Shown: positions 10,054 through 16,660 of the stretch, piece after piece
Position numbering within the stretch: the first letter of the stretch is position 1
How the letters are laid out: every line of letters begins with the position of its first letter
Origin: Streptomonospora litoralis
Lineage (GTDB): Bacteria > Actinomycetota > Actinomycetes > Streptosporangiales > Streptosporangiaceae
NCBI RefSeq assembly: GCF_004323735.1
Contig: NZ_CP036455.1
Span: 124,001 to 188,000 of the forward strand
DNA: 64,000 bases
Reading direction: 5' to 3'
Notes under the pieces: model-generated
The model's input: only the letters and a program-made list of their open reading frames with translations
What the model was told of the DNA's origin: nothing
The model's database searches: none
Made by a program: the position numbers and the translations under genes

Positions 10054-10491
10054 TCAGCCCGCGTCCTTACCGCCGGAGCCACCGGCACCGGATGCCGCAG
10101 CGGCCGGGGCCTTGCGGGAACCACCGCCGCCGGGCGTCTTCACACCGCGCGCCCGCAGCGAGTACGCGACGCGGGGACGCCGGCCCGAGTCGTCGACGTA
10201 GGGCATCACCGACATCTGCTCGAACTCGACGGGCCGGAAGGGCAGGCCGGGGACCTCGTCGGGCAGGGTCGGGCAGTGCTCGGCGGCCACCTTCACCTTC
10301 ACGCTCTTGGCCTTGCCGCGGGCTTCGGGGTCGGCGTCGATCACGTCCACCGCCCACAGCGGCAGCCCGGACACCTTGTCCATCTGCGGACGCTTGGTCT
10401 CGAAGTCGGTGATCGCCTCCACCGACAGCGCGTAAGCGCCGTGCGGGAACACCGTCCCGAACTCCACCGGCAGCGCACCCTGAATCGCCAT
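10054..10491 (-). CDS. pra: Pra-like activator of AICE replication, integration and excision
   Basis: This 145-residue protein resembles the family annotated in streptomycetes as plasmid replication, integration and excision activator, after pSAM2 Pra. Shared features recalled for that family are F-P-H-G-A near residue 16, a central V-D-V-x-D-A-D-P-E-A, F-x-P-V-E-F, and P-Y-V-D-D-S-G-R-R-P-R followed by a low-complexity Gly/Ala tail. In pSAM2 Pra switches the element from maintenance to replication and transfer by activating rep-xis-int. It has no clear DNA-binding motif. Copies of a TCTAG-containing motif lie just upstream at 10512-10616, making this a likely regulated promoter. Assignment is from remembered family sequence, not a search. 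Confidence 0.72.
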   Translation of the reverse strand: MAIQGALPVEFGTVFPHGAYALSVEAITDFETKRPQMDKVSGLPLWAVDVIDADPEARGKAKSVKVKVAAEHCPTLPDEVPGLPFRPVEFEQMSVMPYVDDSGRRPRVAYSLRARGVKTPGGGGSRKAPAAAASGAGGSGGKDAG

Positions 10492-10511
10492 CTCTCCGCC
10501 TCTCTTAACTC

Positions 10512-10616
10512 TGTATGCCCCCCTAGACAGTGTGGATCGTCCACCACAGCGAGTGCTGTCTAGGGGTATGGACAGAAGGTAGCGCGTCGAAGCGGCGATT
10601 GTCTAGGGGGATACTC
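10512..10616. promoter_or_regulatory. three-copy TCTAG operator/promoter cluster upstream of pra
   Basis: Three related sites occur here: TGTATGCCCCCCTAGACAG at 10512-10530, CTGTCTAGGGGTATGGACAG at 10556-10575, and TTGTCTAGGGGGATACTC at 10599-10616. The first is inverted relative to the other two, so CCCCTAGACAG (10520-10530) and CTGTCTAGGGG (10556-10566) form an exact inverted repeat. Read toward pra, the second and third give a shared GTATxCCCCTAGACA-like block that could be both a -10 region and an operator. The third site overlaps the 3' end of the PP2C gene. A fourth related copy is at 12816-12835. Confidence 0.55.
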
Positions 10617-11436
10617 AGGCGGGGGTGTGTCCGTAGACGACCGTCGCGTCATCGTGGTTCTTGGCGCGCGGCCACCGCTGCCCCTGCGGGTCACTGTTCT
10701 CGGCTTCCCGTACCCGTGCGATCAGTGCATCCGGGCCAGCGTCGGCGAGGGTGTCGAGAGTGTCGCGCCAGGTGGCCAGGCCGAAGCGGTCGGCCAGGCG
10801 GGTAGCGCCGTCGCTGAGCAGCGCCACGGCGGCCACCTCGTCGAGCCCGACGCGGCCGGTAATGGCCTCGTCGGCGGCACCCGGATCGGTGTTGGCGACC
10901 CAGAACTCGCCGGGGCGGTTGCGGTGGTCGGCCAGGGCCGCGACGTAGTCGCGCACCGCCTGCTCGTGCTCGGGCGTGCCGGTGGGCAGCGCATCCATGG
11001 GCTTTCGCAGTTCCGCGCCGACCACGGCTTCCCGGTCGTCGGTGACCACCTCGGGGGAGGTGCCAGCGCGGTCGAGGACGAGCGAGGAGTCCGCTAGGAC
11101 CAGGTACTCCAGTTCGCTCGCATCCCACCGCAGCGCCACGACGGTGGATGAGGGCGTGTCGGAGTGCTTGAGGTCGCAGGTGTCGGCGTGCAGCCGGTTC
11201 ACCCGCTCGATGCTGCTAGCCAGCGCACCGGCGAGCGTGTCGCCTGAGCTGAGCGCGCTCAGCAGTAGCCCGCCCAGGGTGTGGGAGTACCAGGCGACCC
11301 CGTGCACGCATCCGGATTCCGTGCCGGGCGGGGTGCCGGCACCGTCGAGCAGCACGGCCGCGTCGGTGCCCACGGCGGCGAAGTCCTCGTTGGGCCGGTC
11401 GGGTTTGGCAGGGGCGGTGGCCAGACGGAAGGGCAC
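10615..11436 (-). CDS. PP2C-family serine/threonine phosphatase
   Basis: This 273-residue protein has the metal-binding pattern of PP2C-type phosphatases: an N-terminal P-N-E-D (Asp18), V-L-L-D-G-A-G (Asp31), a central A-L-L-S-D-G-A-T-R segment, and C-terminal H-D-D-A-T-V-V (Asp262-Asp263). These aspartates coordinate the Mn/Mg pair that hydrolyses phospho-Ser/Thr. No sensor or membrane domain is fused. It is last in a tight operon on the minus strand: ATP-binding protein, HTH protein (overlap of 4 bases), then this gene after a 3-base gap. The gene set recalls partner switching, with kinase/anti-sigma, DNA-binding factor and phosphatase, but no STAS antagonist is encoded in the element. Confidence 0.85.
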   Translation of the reverse strand: MPFRLATAPAKPDRPNEDFAAVGTDAAVLLDGAGTPPGTESGCVHGVAWYSHTLGGLLLSALSSGDTLAGALASSIERVNRLHADTCDLKHSDTPSSTVVALRWDASELEYLVLADSSLVLDRAGTSPEVVTDDREAVVGAELRKPMDALPTGTPEHEQAVRDYVAALADHRNRPGEFWVANTDPGAADEAITGRVGLDEVAAVALLSDGATRLADRFGLATWRDTLDTLADAGPDALIARVREAENSDPQGQRWPRAKNHDDATVVYGHTPA

Positions 11437-11439
11437 GGA

Positions 11440-12408
11440 TCAGTCCTGGTCGTGGCGGTATACGGGCGTGATCAGTTCAGCGCGCTCGGGTTCACCGGTG
11501 TCGGGGTTGTACACCGTGCGCACCAGCGTCGAGAACCGCTCGGCACCGACCTGGCCCCACAGTGAGGCGATCTCGCCGTTGAGCAGGTGAGCGACCCCGC
11601 GCGAACCCTGCGGGTGGATTCCGGCGATGGCCAGGAACGTGCCTTGACCGTCCGGCCGGGCAAGCCGCCCGAGGTAGGCGACGTCCATGGGCTCTTGCGG
11701 ATCCATCTCCTGACCGGAGCGGTAGCTCTCACCCGTGCGCGTGTCATGCAGCAGCCACAGCCCCGGTTCCGCGCGCTCCCACCGGATGACGGGGTCGGTT
11801 TCGTAGGCGTTGCGCATGGGCTCGGACATGGCCGGTCCGCAGACCACGACGAGGTTGGAGCGGTTGAGGTCGATGTGGCCGTCCACGGTGACGTGGTCTG
11901 AGACGGCCTGCATGTCGAAGGAGCGCACCAGCTCCTCTAGCGCTTGGCCCGTGGCCATGTCGTCGAGCGACAGCACGGGCCGGTCCTTGACCTGGTCATA
12001 GCGCAGCGGGGTCGCCACGGTGACCGTGCCCAGGCCGAGGAAGGCCGCTTCCGGCGCAGGGCCGGTGTGGCGGATCTGGTGGATGCGCCCGCGGCTCAGC
12101 CCTGCCTTGTCGGCGATCTGGGCATAGGACATGCCCTGGGCGTGCAGGTCCTGGATCAGGCGCCGCCGCAGGCGGGAGAGTTCGGTGACCTCCTGCTGGG
12201 CTTCGGCCAGGCGCTCTGTGGCAGCGCGCAGCAGCTCGAAGGGGTCTTCGATCTCCGCTATGCGTTCGAACTGGCCCGGCATCAACGCTCCCTCGGTCAC
12301 TCGGACCGAGTCTAGGACCCTAGACAGAGCAGGCGAAACGTCCGCCCCGGTCTCAGCATCGACCACCCGGAAGCGCGTACGCCGCCGAGGCATGCGCGGA
12401 CCGCTCAT
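11440..12408 (-). CDS. sigma-region-4-like HTH regulator with uncharacterised C-terminal domain
   Basis: This 322-residue protein has a predicted coiled helix at about 50-83, then a helix-turn-helix resembling sigma-70 region 4 (about 84-114, with M-S-Y-A-Q-I-A-D-K-A-G-L-S-R-G-R-I). It ends in a globular domain of about 190 residues that I do not recognise; that domain holds V-V-V-C-G-P near its start and G-I-H-P-Q-G-S-R-G later, which could be a ligand- or nucleotide-binding fold. No region 2 is present, so it is not a conventional sigma factor. The ATG at 12408 overlaps the stop of the ATP-binding gene. A perfect palindrome containing TCTAG lies inside its coding sequence (12310-12325). Confidence 0.7.
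   Translation of the reverse strand: MSGPRMPRRRTRFRVVDAETGADVSPALSRVLDSVRVTEGALMPGQFERIAEIEDPFELLRAATERLAEAQQEVTELSRLRRRLIQDLHAQGMSYAQIADKAGLSRGRIHQIRHTGPAPEAAFLGLGTVTVATPLRYDQVKDRPVLSLDDMATGQALEELVRSFDMQAVSDHVTVDGHIDLNRSNLVVVCGPAMSEPMRNAYETDPVIRWERAEPGLWLLHDTRTGESYRSGQEMDPQEPMDVAYLGRLARPDGQGTFLAIAGIHPQGSRGVAHLLNGEIASLWGQVGAERFSTLVRTVYNPDTGEPERAELITPVYRHDQD
12310..12325. promoter_or_regulatory. intragenic palindrome with TCTAG half-sites
   Basis: GTCTAGG-AC-CCTAGAC is a perfect 7-bp inverted repeat inside the 5' coding part of the HTH gene, followed directly by AGAG. It shares the CTAGAC half-site of the sites upstream of pra and of the ATP-binding gene, so it may be an autoregulatory site for this cassette. 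Function is inferred only. Confidence 0.35.
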
Positions 12409-12803
12409 GAAGGCCCGTCGGTGACCAGCTTCGCCCACACCCGCAACCCGAACGGGTCCGGCTCGAAGCCCCAATCTTTGGATAGCGCGGCCACGATGGC
12501 CAGGCCCCGACCGTGGTCGTCGACCGCGCCGAGATCTGCCGGCGGCCGGGCGGTGGGCGTGGAGTCGCCGCCGAGGTCGACCACGGCCACCTGCGCCGAG
12601 GCGGGTTCGGCCTCGACGTGGACGACGAAGGGGCCGCACCATTCGCCGCTCAGGGAGTGTTGGACCGCGTTGGTGGCGAGCTCGCTTATGACGAGCTCGG
12701 CCGGATCGGCTAAGGGATGGCCGTCCATCACGGCGCGGGTGAAGGCGCGGGCTTGGGCGACTTCGGTCGGGAGACCGGGGAACATGCGGGACCAGCTGAC
12801 CAT
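12405..12803 (-). CDS. RsbW-like ATP-binding (HATPase_c) regulatory protein
   Basis: This 132-residue protein is a stand-alone GHKL ATPase of the anti-sigma/serine kinase type. The N box reads E-L-V-I-S-E-L-A-T-N-A-V-Q-H (about 40-53), the G1 region is V-V-D-L-G-G-D, and the G2 region is D-D-H-G-R-G-L-A-I-V. In actinobacteria such proteins often pair with XRE/DUF397 or HTH regulators. It is first in an operon with the HTH and PP2C genes; its stop overlaps the next start. ATG 12803 is chosen because GGTGGTG lies 6 bases upstream; GTG 12815 is the longer alternative. A TCTAG motif sits immediately upstream at 12816-12835. Confidence 0.85.
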   Translation of the reverse strand: MVSWSRMFPGLPTEVAQARAFTRAVMDGHPLADPAELVISELATNAVQHSLSGEWCGPFVVHVEAEPASAQVAVVDLGGDSTPTARPPADLGAVDDHGRGLAIVAALSKDWGFEPDPFGLRVWAKLVTDGPS

Positions 12804-12815
12804 CGTGATCACCAC

Positions 12816-12835
12816 CGTCTAGAGGGCTATACACC
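12816..12835. promoter_or_regulatory. TCTAG operator/promoter upstream of the regulatory cassette
   Basis: CGTCTAGAGGGCTATACACC on the + strand matches the copies near pra. Read toward the cassette it gives GTATAGCCCTCTAGACG, with TATAGC positioned as a possible -10 element some 20-25 bases before the start codon. The shared motif suggests common control of the cassette and pra. Confidence 0.45.
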
Positions 12836-12890
12836 GCAGTGATGTGCAGAGTAGGCCACCGACAGCCGGTGATTCAACGAATTCACTGAA

Positions 12891-13679
12891 TCAGTGTGCA
12901 AGCTCCTCGAAGTCCCGCCGGATGCGCGCCAACAGCTCGGCCGCCTCCTCGCCGGTCACCGCCACCGCTTCGAGCCGGGCATAGGCGTCGACGTAGGTAG
13001 CAACCGCGTCCGGCTCGGTGATGGTCATCTGCGCCGTGAACGTCTCCACCACCACGGCCTCGTCGTCGAACACCGCGAACCCGTGCGGAGGCACCACCGG
13101 CAGCGGCACCGACCACGGCACGACAGCCAGGCGCACGTTCGCCATCTCGCAGGCCCGAGCGACGCGGTCGAGCTGTTCCGGCATCATCGATCCGTCCGCC
13201 GGCCACGTCCGAAGCGCACCCTCAGTGACGACGAACCCGAAGTCACACCGGGCGTCGCCAATCCGGTCGACCAGCGGAGAGGGAGATGCGCCGGCCGCAT
13301 TCGCGTACTCGGAAGACCTCAGCGCACGCGGAACCATCGCCGACTGAAACTCGCGCACCGTGGCAGCGCCCCGCTCCCACCGCCGAGCAGCGTCACCGAG
13401 CAGCGACACTCCGGCATCAATCCGGCGATCTCGGCGATCGGCGTAGGCACCCCGAATCCGGGCGCGCAGTGAGGCAGCCGCATTCGCGTTGACGGGCAGC
13501 GCAGCGACGACCTGCTCGACGGTCATGGGATCATCAATACGACGCCCGTTCTCGATTCGCGAAACCGTCGACTGGACGACGCAGGCTCTCCTTGCTAATT
13601 CGCGCCCGGATAGACCGCATTCTTCACGTATTTCTCGCAGTCGCCGCCCCAGTGAGGGTAGGTCGTCTTCTTCGGTCAT
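12891..13679 (-). CDS. XRE-family HTH regulator with DUF5753 domain
   Basis: This 262-residue protein has an N-terminal Cro/CI-type helix-turn-helix (about 8-62, with L-S-G-R-E-L-A-R-R-A-C-V-V-Q-S-T-V-S-R-I-E-N) and a long C-terminal domain of the DUF5753 type common in streptomycetes, recognisable by the internal E-x-A-L-R-T-W and the late F-A-V-F-D-D-E-A-V-V-V-E segment. Such proteins usually act with a small DUF397 partner and a stand-alone ATP-binding protein. Here the ATP-binding gene lies just downstream on the same strand, but no DUF397 gene is visible. The ATG at 13679 is the first in frame. It may control element maintenance or the cassette below it. Confidence 0.88.
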   Translation of the reverse strand: MTEEDDLPSLGRRLREIREECGLSGRELARRACVVQSTVSRIENGRRIDDPMTVEQVVAALPVNANAAASLRARIRGAYADRRDRRIDAGVSLLGDAARRWERGAATVREFQSAMVPRALRSSEYANAAGASPSPLVDRIGDARCDFGFVVTEGALRTWPADGSMMPEQLDRVARACEMANVRLAVVPWSVPLPVVPPHGFAVFDDEAVVVETFTAQMTITEPDAVATYVDAYARLEAVAVTGEEAAELLARIRRDFEELAH

Positions 13680-13721
13680 GTGGCAGATGCGTCGATTCTA
13701 TAGCCAGCGTTTCTGGTGTTG

Positions 13722-15215
13722 CTAATCGAAGTTCTGTATATGCCCGAGTTCTCGAGCATAGTTTCGGAGTTTGGTGAGAATGTACACAGAAATGTCCGCG
13801 CGATTTTTAGGGGTCAAAAAGTCGCCTTTTCGCCATGCAAATTCTAGGCAGACGGCATCTTGTTCGAGGTAGAATGAAGCATCGGGGAGTAGTGGAGTAA
13901 AGTCCAACTGGGTTTCGGCTTGGAAATTACTACTCTCGATATCTTGGGATCCTAAAAACGTTTCTATTCCCGCGAGGATGGCTCGATTTAGTGGCTTGTC
14001 GCGAGCTGCAGTGAAACCCTTTTCCGATAGCAGCGTAAACGCTGGGAGGGATACGGTTGATGGTGTTCCGCGAGTTTCAAATGTAGGAGTGACTGTGCCG
14101 TTCAAATATTTCCCGATATCGCTTCTGCTGATGGTTCTAGCGATTGAGTAGTTATCAGGAAAGTTGATTCCGAGATCTTCAAGATCCTTTGTGGCTGTGG
14201 AAGAATATTTTCGAAGCAGGGGAATGCTAACAGCGGGGGGAAGACCGAAAGTTCTGGCATCCAGTTGGACGATCATCTGGGTTAAGAGCCCTCGATGATC
14301 TCTCCACCAACGACCCACTTCGCTCGACTTGGTGGCGTCCAGCAAGGCATTGCCGTCGACAAGACCAAACCTGGTGCTGTTGGTTAGCTGTGTCAGCACA
14401 CCGGCGTCGGGGCTCTCCGACACAAATACGACAACAAGGCGTACGGGCTTGCGTGTTTCCTGGAGAATTCTAACCCGACGATTAGTGAAGTCATCGGATA
14501 TGTGACGGAGGTAATCGCCGAGACTTCGGTACTCCTCGGCTGCATAGTCTTCAGGGTTGACGCCGAGCAACTCCAGGGATTCTACACTATTGGACATCTC
14601 CAAGGTGTGAGTGGCAATGGATGGCCAAGACTCTGGAGAAGGACCTTGGATTTCAGATGGTATGGCTACTGGAGATCTCCCAGCAATTTCTATGTAACCT
14701 CGAGCCATTTCAGAAGCTAGGGGTTCTGCTGTTTCTGGCCAAAGAATCAGGACCCTTTTTCCCAGAGTAGGCTCTCGCAAAAACCTCTTGATATTGGCCA
14801 GTTCGGCGTTATCCGCTGGATTGCTTTCTCTGTGGTCGATATTTACTGGAATAACACGATCTTCGTTCGCTGGAAAGTTCTGGGTCGCATGCTGCACCCT
14901 CGTTTTTAGAGCCTCGAAGGTGACGTTCCCTGAATGTTCGACAGTCTCAGTGTAATGTTGGGGGTGGAAGGTTCGTAGGCTATGGGCGAGCGTCGTCTTT
15001 CCGGTTCCAGAGGCGGCGAATACGGGCATAAACAGGCCTTCACCGCGTGCTTTGATGCTTTCCGCTGCGATCTCGAACGTCTTCGAAGTGGACTCGGGGG
15101 GCGCCACGACCAGCTTTGCCAATTCTGATCCGACATATTCAATTAATTGTTCATAGCGGGCCGGGAATACTAGTTGACGAAGTACGTGTTCGGTTGGATT
15201 AGGAGATTCCGACAC
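13722..15215 (-). CDS. AT-rich cargo P-loop NTPase of unknown family
   Basis: This 497-residue protein starts at GTG 15215. A clear Walker A, A-A-S-G-T-G-K-T-T-L, spans residues 68-77 after about 65 residues that may form a helical cap. Hydrophobic strands ending in acidic or polar residues at 154-162 (V-L-I-L-W-P-E) and 259-268 (L-V-V-V-F-V-S-E) are Walker B or sensor candidates. The C-terminus (453-497) has an acidic-aromatic-basic pattern, L-E-F-A-W-R-K, then a helix, which might be a nuclease-like or effector domain, though no canonical E-x-K motif is seen. There is no membrane segment. The DNA is visibly AT-richer than all neighbours, with A/T-ending codons, so the gene is a recent acquisition. 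AICE cargo of this type is often defence-related; that is inference from position. Confidence 0.8.
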   Translation of the reverse strand: MSESPNPTEHVLRQLVFPARYEQLIEYVGSELAKLVVAPPESTSKTFEIAAESIKARGEGLFMPVFAASGTGKTTLAHSLRTFHPQHYTETVEHSGNVTFEALKTRVQHATQNFPANEDRVIPVNIDHRESNPADNAELANIKRFLREPTLGKRVLILWPETAEPLASEMARGYIEIAGRSPVAIPSEIQGPSPESWPSIATHTLEMSNSVESLELLGVNPEDYAAEEYRSLGDYLRHISDDFTNRRVRILQETRKPVRLVVVFVSESPDAGVLTQLTNSTRFGLVDGNALLDATKSSEVGRWWRDHRGLLTQMIVQLDARTFGLPPAVSIPLLRKYSSTATKDLEDLGINFPDNYSIARTISRSDIGKYLNGTVTPTFETRGTPSTVSLPAFTLLSEKGFTAARDKPLNRAILAGIETFLGSQDIESSNFQAETQLDFTPLLPDASFYLEQDAVCLEFAWRKGDFLTPKNRADISVYILTKLRNYARELGHIQNFD

Positions 15216-15810
15216 TATCCATTCCAAACTAGTTGGGCGGGCTAATATTGGTTGCCGAATTGGGCTGTATGGAATCAAGGCGGCGGCACTGCGCCGCCGC
15301 TGCGGTTTGCTGGGGGTGTGCTCGGGCTGCGGGCTGGCGCCCGGTCCCGAGCACACCCCCAGCCGCCGCCGGGTCTTCGTAGACGCATCGCATGATTGCC
15401 CTCCAAGCCCTCCGGGCGTCCATGACTATGGTGACGTTTCGCGCAGACAAACCGTTGCCTGTTGCTGAACTCGGGTTGATGACGTTCTGGGTCCCGAGGC
15501 ACTCGGTCGCGCGACTCTGTCTGTCTCGGGTGGCCGGCACCAGCGCGACCGAGCACCTCGGACCGGGGCCGTGGATGCCGAGCGCCTTGGGTTGCCGGAA
15601 GCGCGGAGTACCGTGGACGGGCCAGCGCGCCGATGAGGACAGGACACCACACCGTCGGGGCGCGCCTGCTCTGGTTCGCGTCAGCCGATGCACATTTGAT
15701 GCACACGGCGCCAGGACACCCCCGGTACCGCCGGGAAGCGGTAGGCATCAACGGGTGCTCTGACCAGCGGTGTATCCGCCCCGCCGCTGGCCCTACCTAC
15801 CCCCGATCAC
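15216..15810. other. AICE right-end non-coding region with hairpins and possible integrase arm sites
   Basis: This stretch of 595 bases between the cargo gene and the right att core holds no convincing gene. Near its left end are strong dyads (GGCGGC-N7-GCCGCC near 15283 and the 18-bp hairpin listed separately). Toward the core there are a direct repeat of GATGCAC at about 15685-15702 and a GGTACC dyad, plausible arm-type sites for integrase or Xis. The 18 bases 15793-15810 encode the alternative integrase C-terminus used after excision. Confidence 0.5.
15309..15363. repeat. 18-bp perfect inverted repeat (strong hairpin)
   Basis: GCTGGGGGTGTGCTCGGG (15309-15326) is the exact reverse complement of CCCGAGCACACCCCCAGC (15346-15363), with a 19-base spacer. 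Smaller GC dyads flank it. It lies upstream of the cargo gene start in the largest non-coding block of the element. Candidates are a single-strand replication origin, the clt transfer locus, or a terminator; the lack of a T tract and of a nearby convergent gene end makes a plain terminator less likely. Confidence 0.75.
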
Positions 15811-16206
15811 ACGAAGAGGTCGTGGGTTCAAATCCCGCCACCCCGACGGAAAAACGGGTGTCCACGCAGGTGGGCACCCGTTTTCGTGTGTGCGGGGGTT
15901 GTGGGCGCTCAGGGGCCGGTGCAGACTCAGGCGCACATGCTCCGGGGCGGTTGGCCGTGCTGGGGCCGCGTTGGCGCGAGCGGCGGCGGCCTTCATCCGC
16001 CCGGCGTCCATGGCGTCGGCGACCTCGTCCAGGCGGTCCGGGAAGAGATGGCCGTAGGTGTCGAGCGTCATGGTCGCGGTCGCGTGGCCGAGCATCTGCT
16101 GAACCACCTTCACGTCCGCGCCGGCTGCGATGGCGAGTGACGCGGCGGTGTGCCGCAGCTTGTGCGGAGTCAGGCCGAGTCCATCGAGGCCCGCGTCCTT
16201 GCGCAA
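15793..16206 (-). pseudogene. 3' remnant of a second, related integrase
   Basis: The minus-strand frame here matches roughly the last 125 residues of the element's integrase, from R-K-D-A-G-L-D-G-L through H-K-L-R-H and the catalytic D-T-Y-G-H to the C-terminus, with a diverged linker (A-N-A-A-P-A in place of S-K) and scattered silent changes. Similarity stops abruptly at 16206, where unrelated repeat DNA begins, and everything upstream in the gene is missing. It is therefore the fossil of another AICE that once sat in tandem at the same tRNA in the same orientation. The frame ends at the stop at 15793, reading V-I-G-G-R after the core. Confidence 0.9.
15811..15956. repeat. right attachment repeat (attR), 146 bp
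   Basis: This is the second copy of the 146-bp repeat at 4739-4884, identical by eye. It contains the tRNA-Pro 3' half (15811-15846), the terminator hairpin (15854-15881) and the 3' end of a second integrase gene. No 5' half of the tRNA precedes it, confirming that it is the distal junction. Confidence 0.9.
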
Positions 16207-16590
16207 AAGTCGGCCCCTTCGAGGGTACGCGCGGCCCCCTGCCCGCGCGGACCCGGCCGGAACACTGCGGCGCCGCCTCCCAGGCCCCGCGCCCGCCACG
16301 TCCGACGTTCGGGAGTCGGCCGCGGCGATCGTGGCGAAAATTCCAATGAACGCCGCTGGATTTCGTCATACGGCCACGATCGCCGCGCCGCCCTGCGACA
16401 TAACGGGCACGCGAGCGCCTCCCGGCTCCCCGGCCTCCTCGCCGCCCCGTCGGCTGCGCCACCGGCGGGCATCCGGCCCGATGGGCGCGGGCCCGGCCCC
16501 GCTGCCGCTTTCCAGCCGAGTCCGCCCGACACCCCGGAGACCAAAAGGCCCACAACAAGGCCACAGCAGACCGGCGTTCGTGAACACGGC
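16207..16590. repeat. dispersed repeat, copy 1 (truncates the integrase remnant)
   Basis: Positions about 16225-16436 match 63800-64000 on the same strand. The match includes the hairpin GGCGATCGTGGC (16324-16335)/GCCACGATCGCC (16373-16384) around a conserved GAACGCCGCTGGAT segment. The right part, about 16440-16590, is a reversed copy of the module that begins copy 3 at 62832. The outer end reads, on the minus strand, CTAA then GCCGTGTTC, against CTAG then GCCGTGTTT in copy 3, i.e. inverted ends next to a CTAR tetranucleotide. No transposase frame was found. The left edge cuts directly into the integrase remnant. Confidence 0.75.
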
Positions 16591-16660
16591 TTAGTCGACG
16601 TTGGGCCGGCGCGGCCCGTCCGGGCGGCCGCCGGTGGACCGCAGCCGCGGCGTGGGTGGG

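Noticed and set aside
13722-15215. Calling the cargo ATPase a nuclease-helicase of a named defence system
   Set aside because: Walker A is clear, but no helicase motifs and no canonical PD-(D/E)xK pattern can be read, so a named system is not supported.
15392-15763. 123-residue + frame in the AICE right end
   Set aside because: No ribosome binding site, no recognisable motif, and the region carries dyads and direct repeats expected of attachment-site arms.
16207-16660. Degraded transposase between the integrase remnant and the MFS gene
   Set aside because: No catalytic motifs or transposase-like frame found on either strand; only repeat-family sequence is seen.
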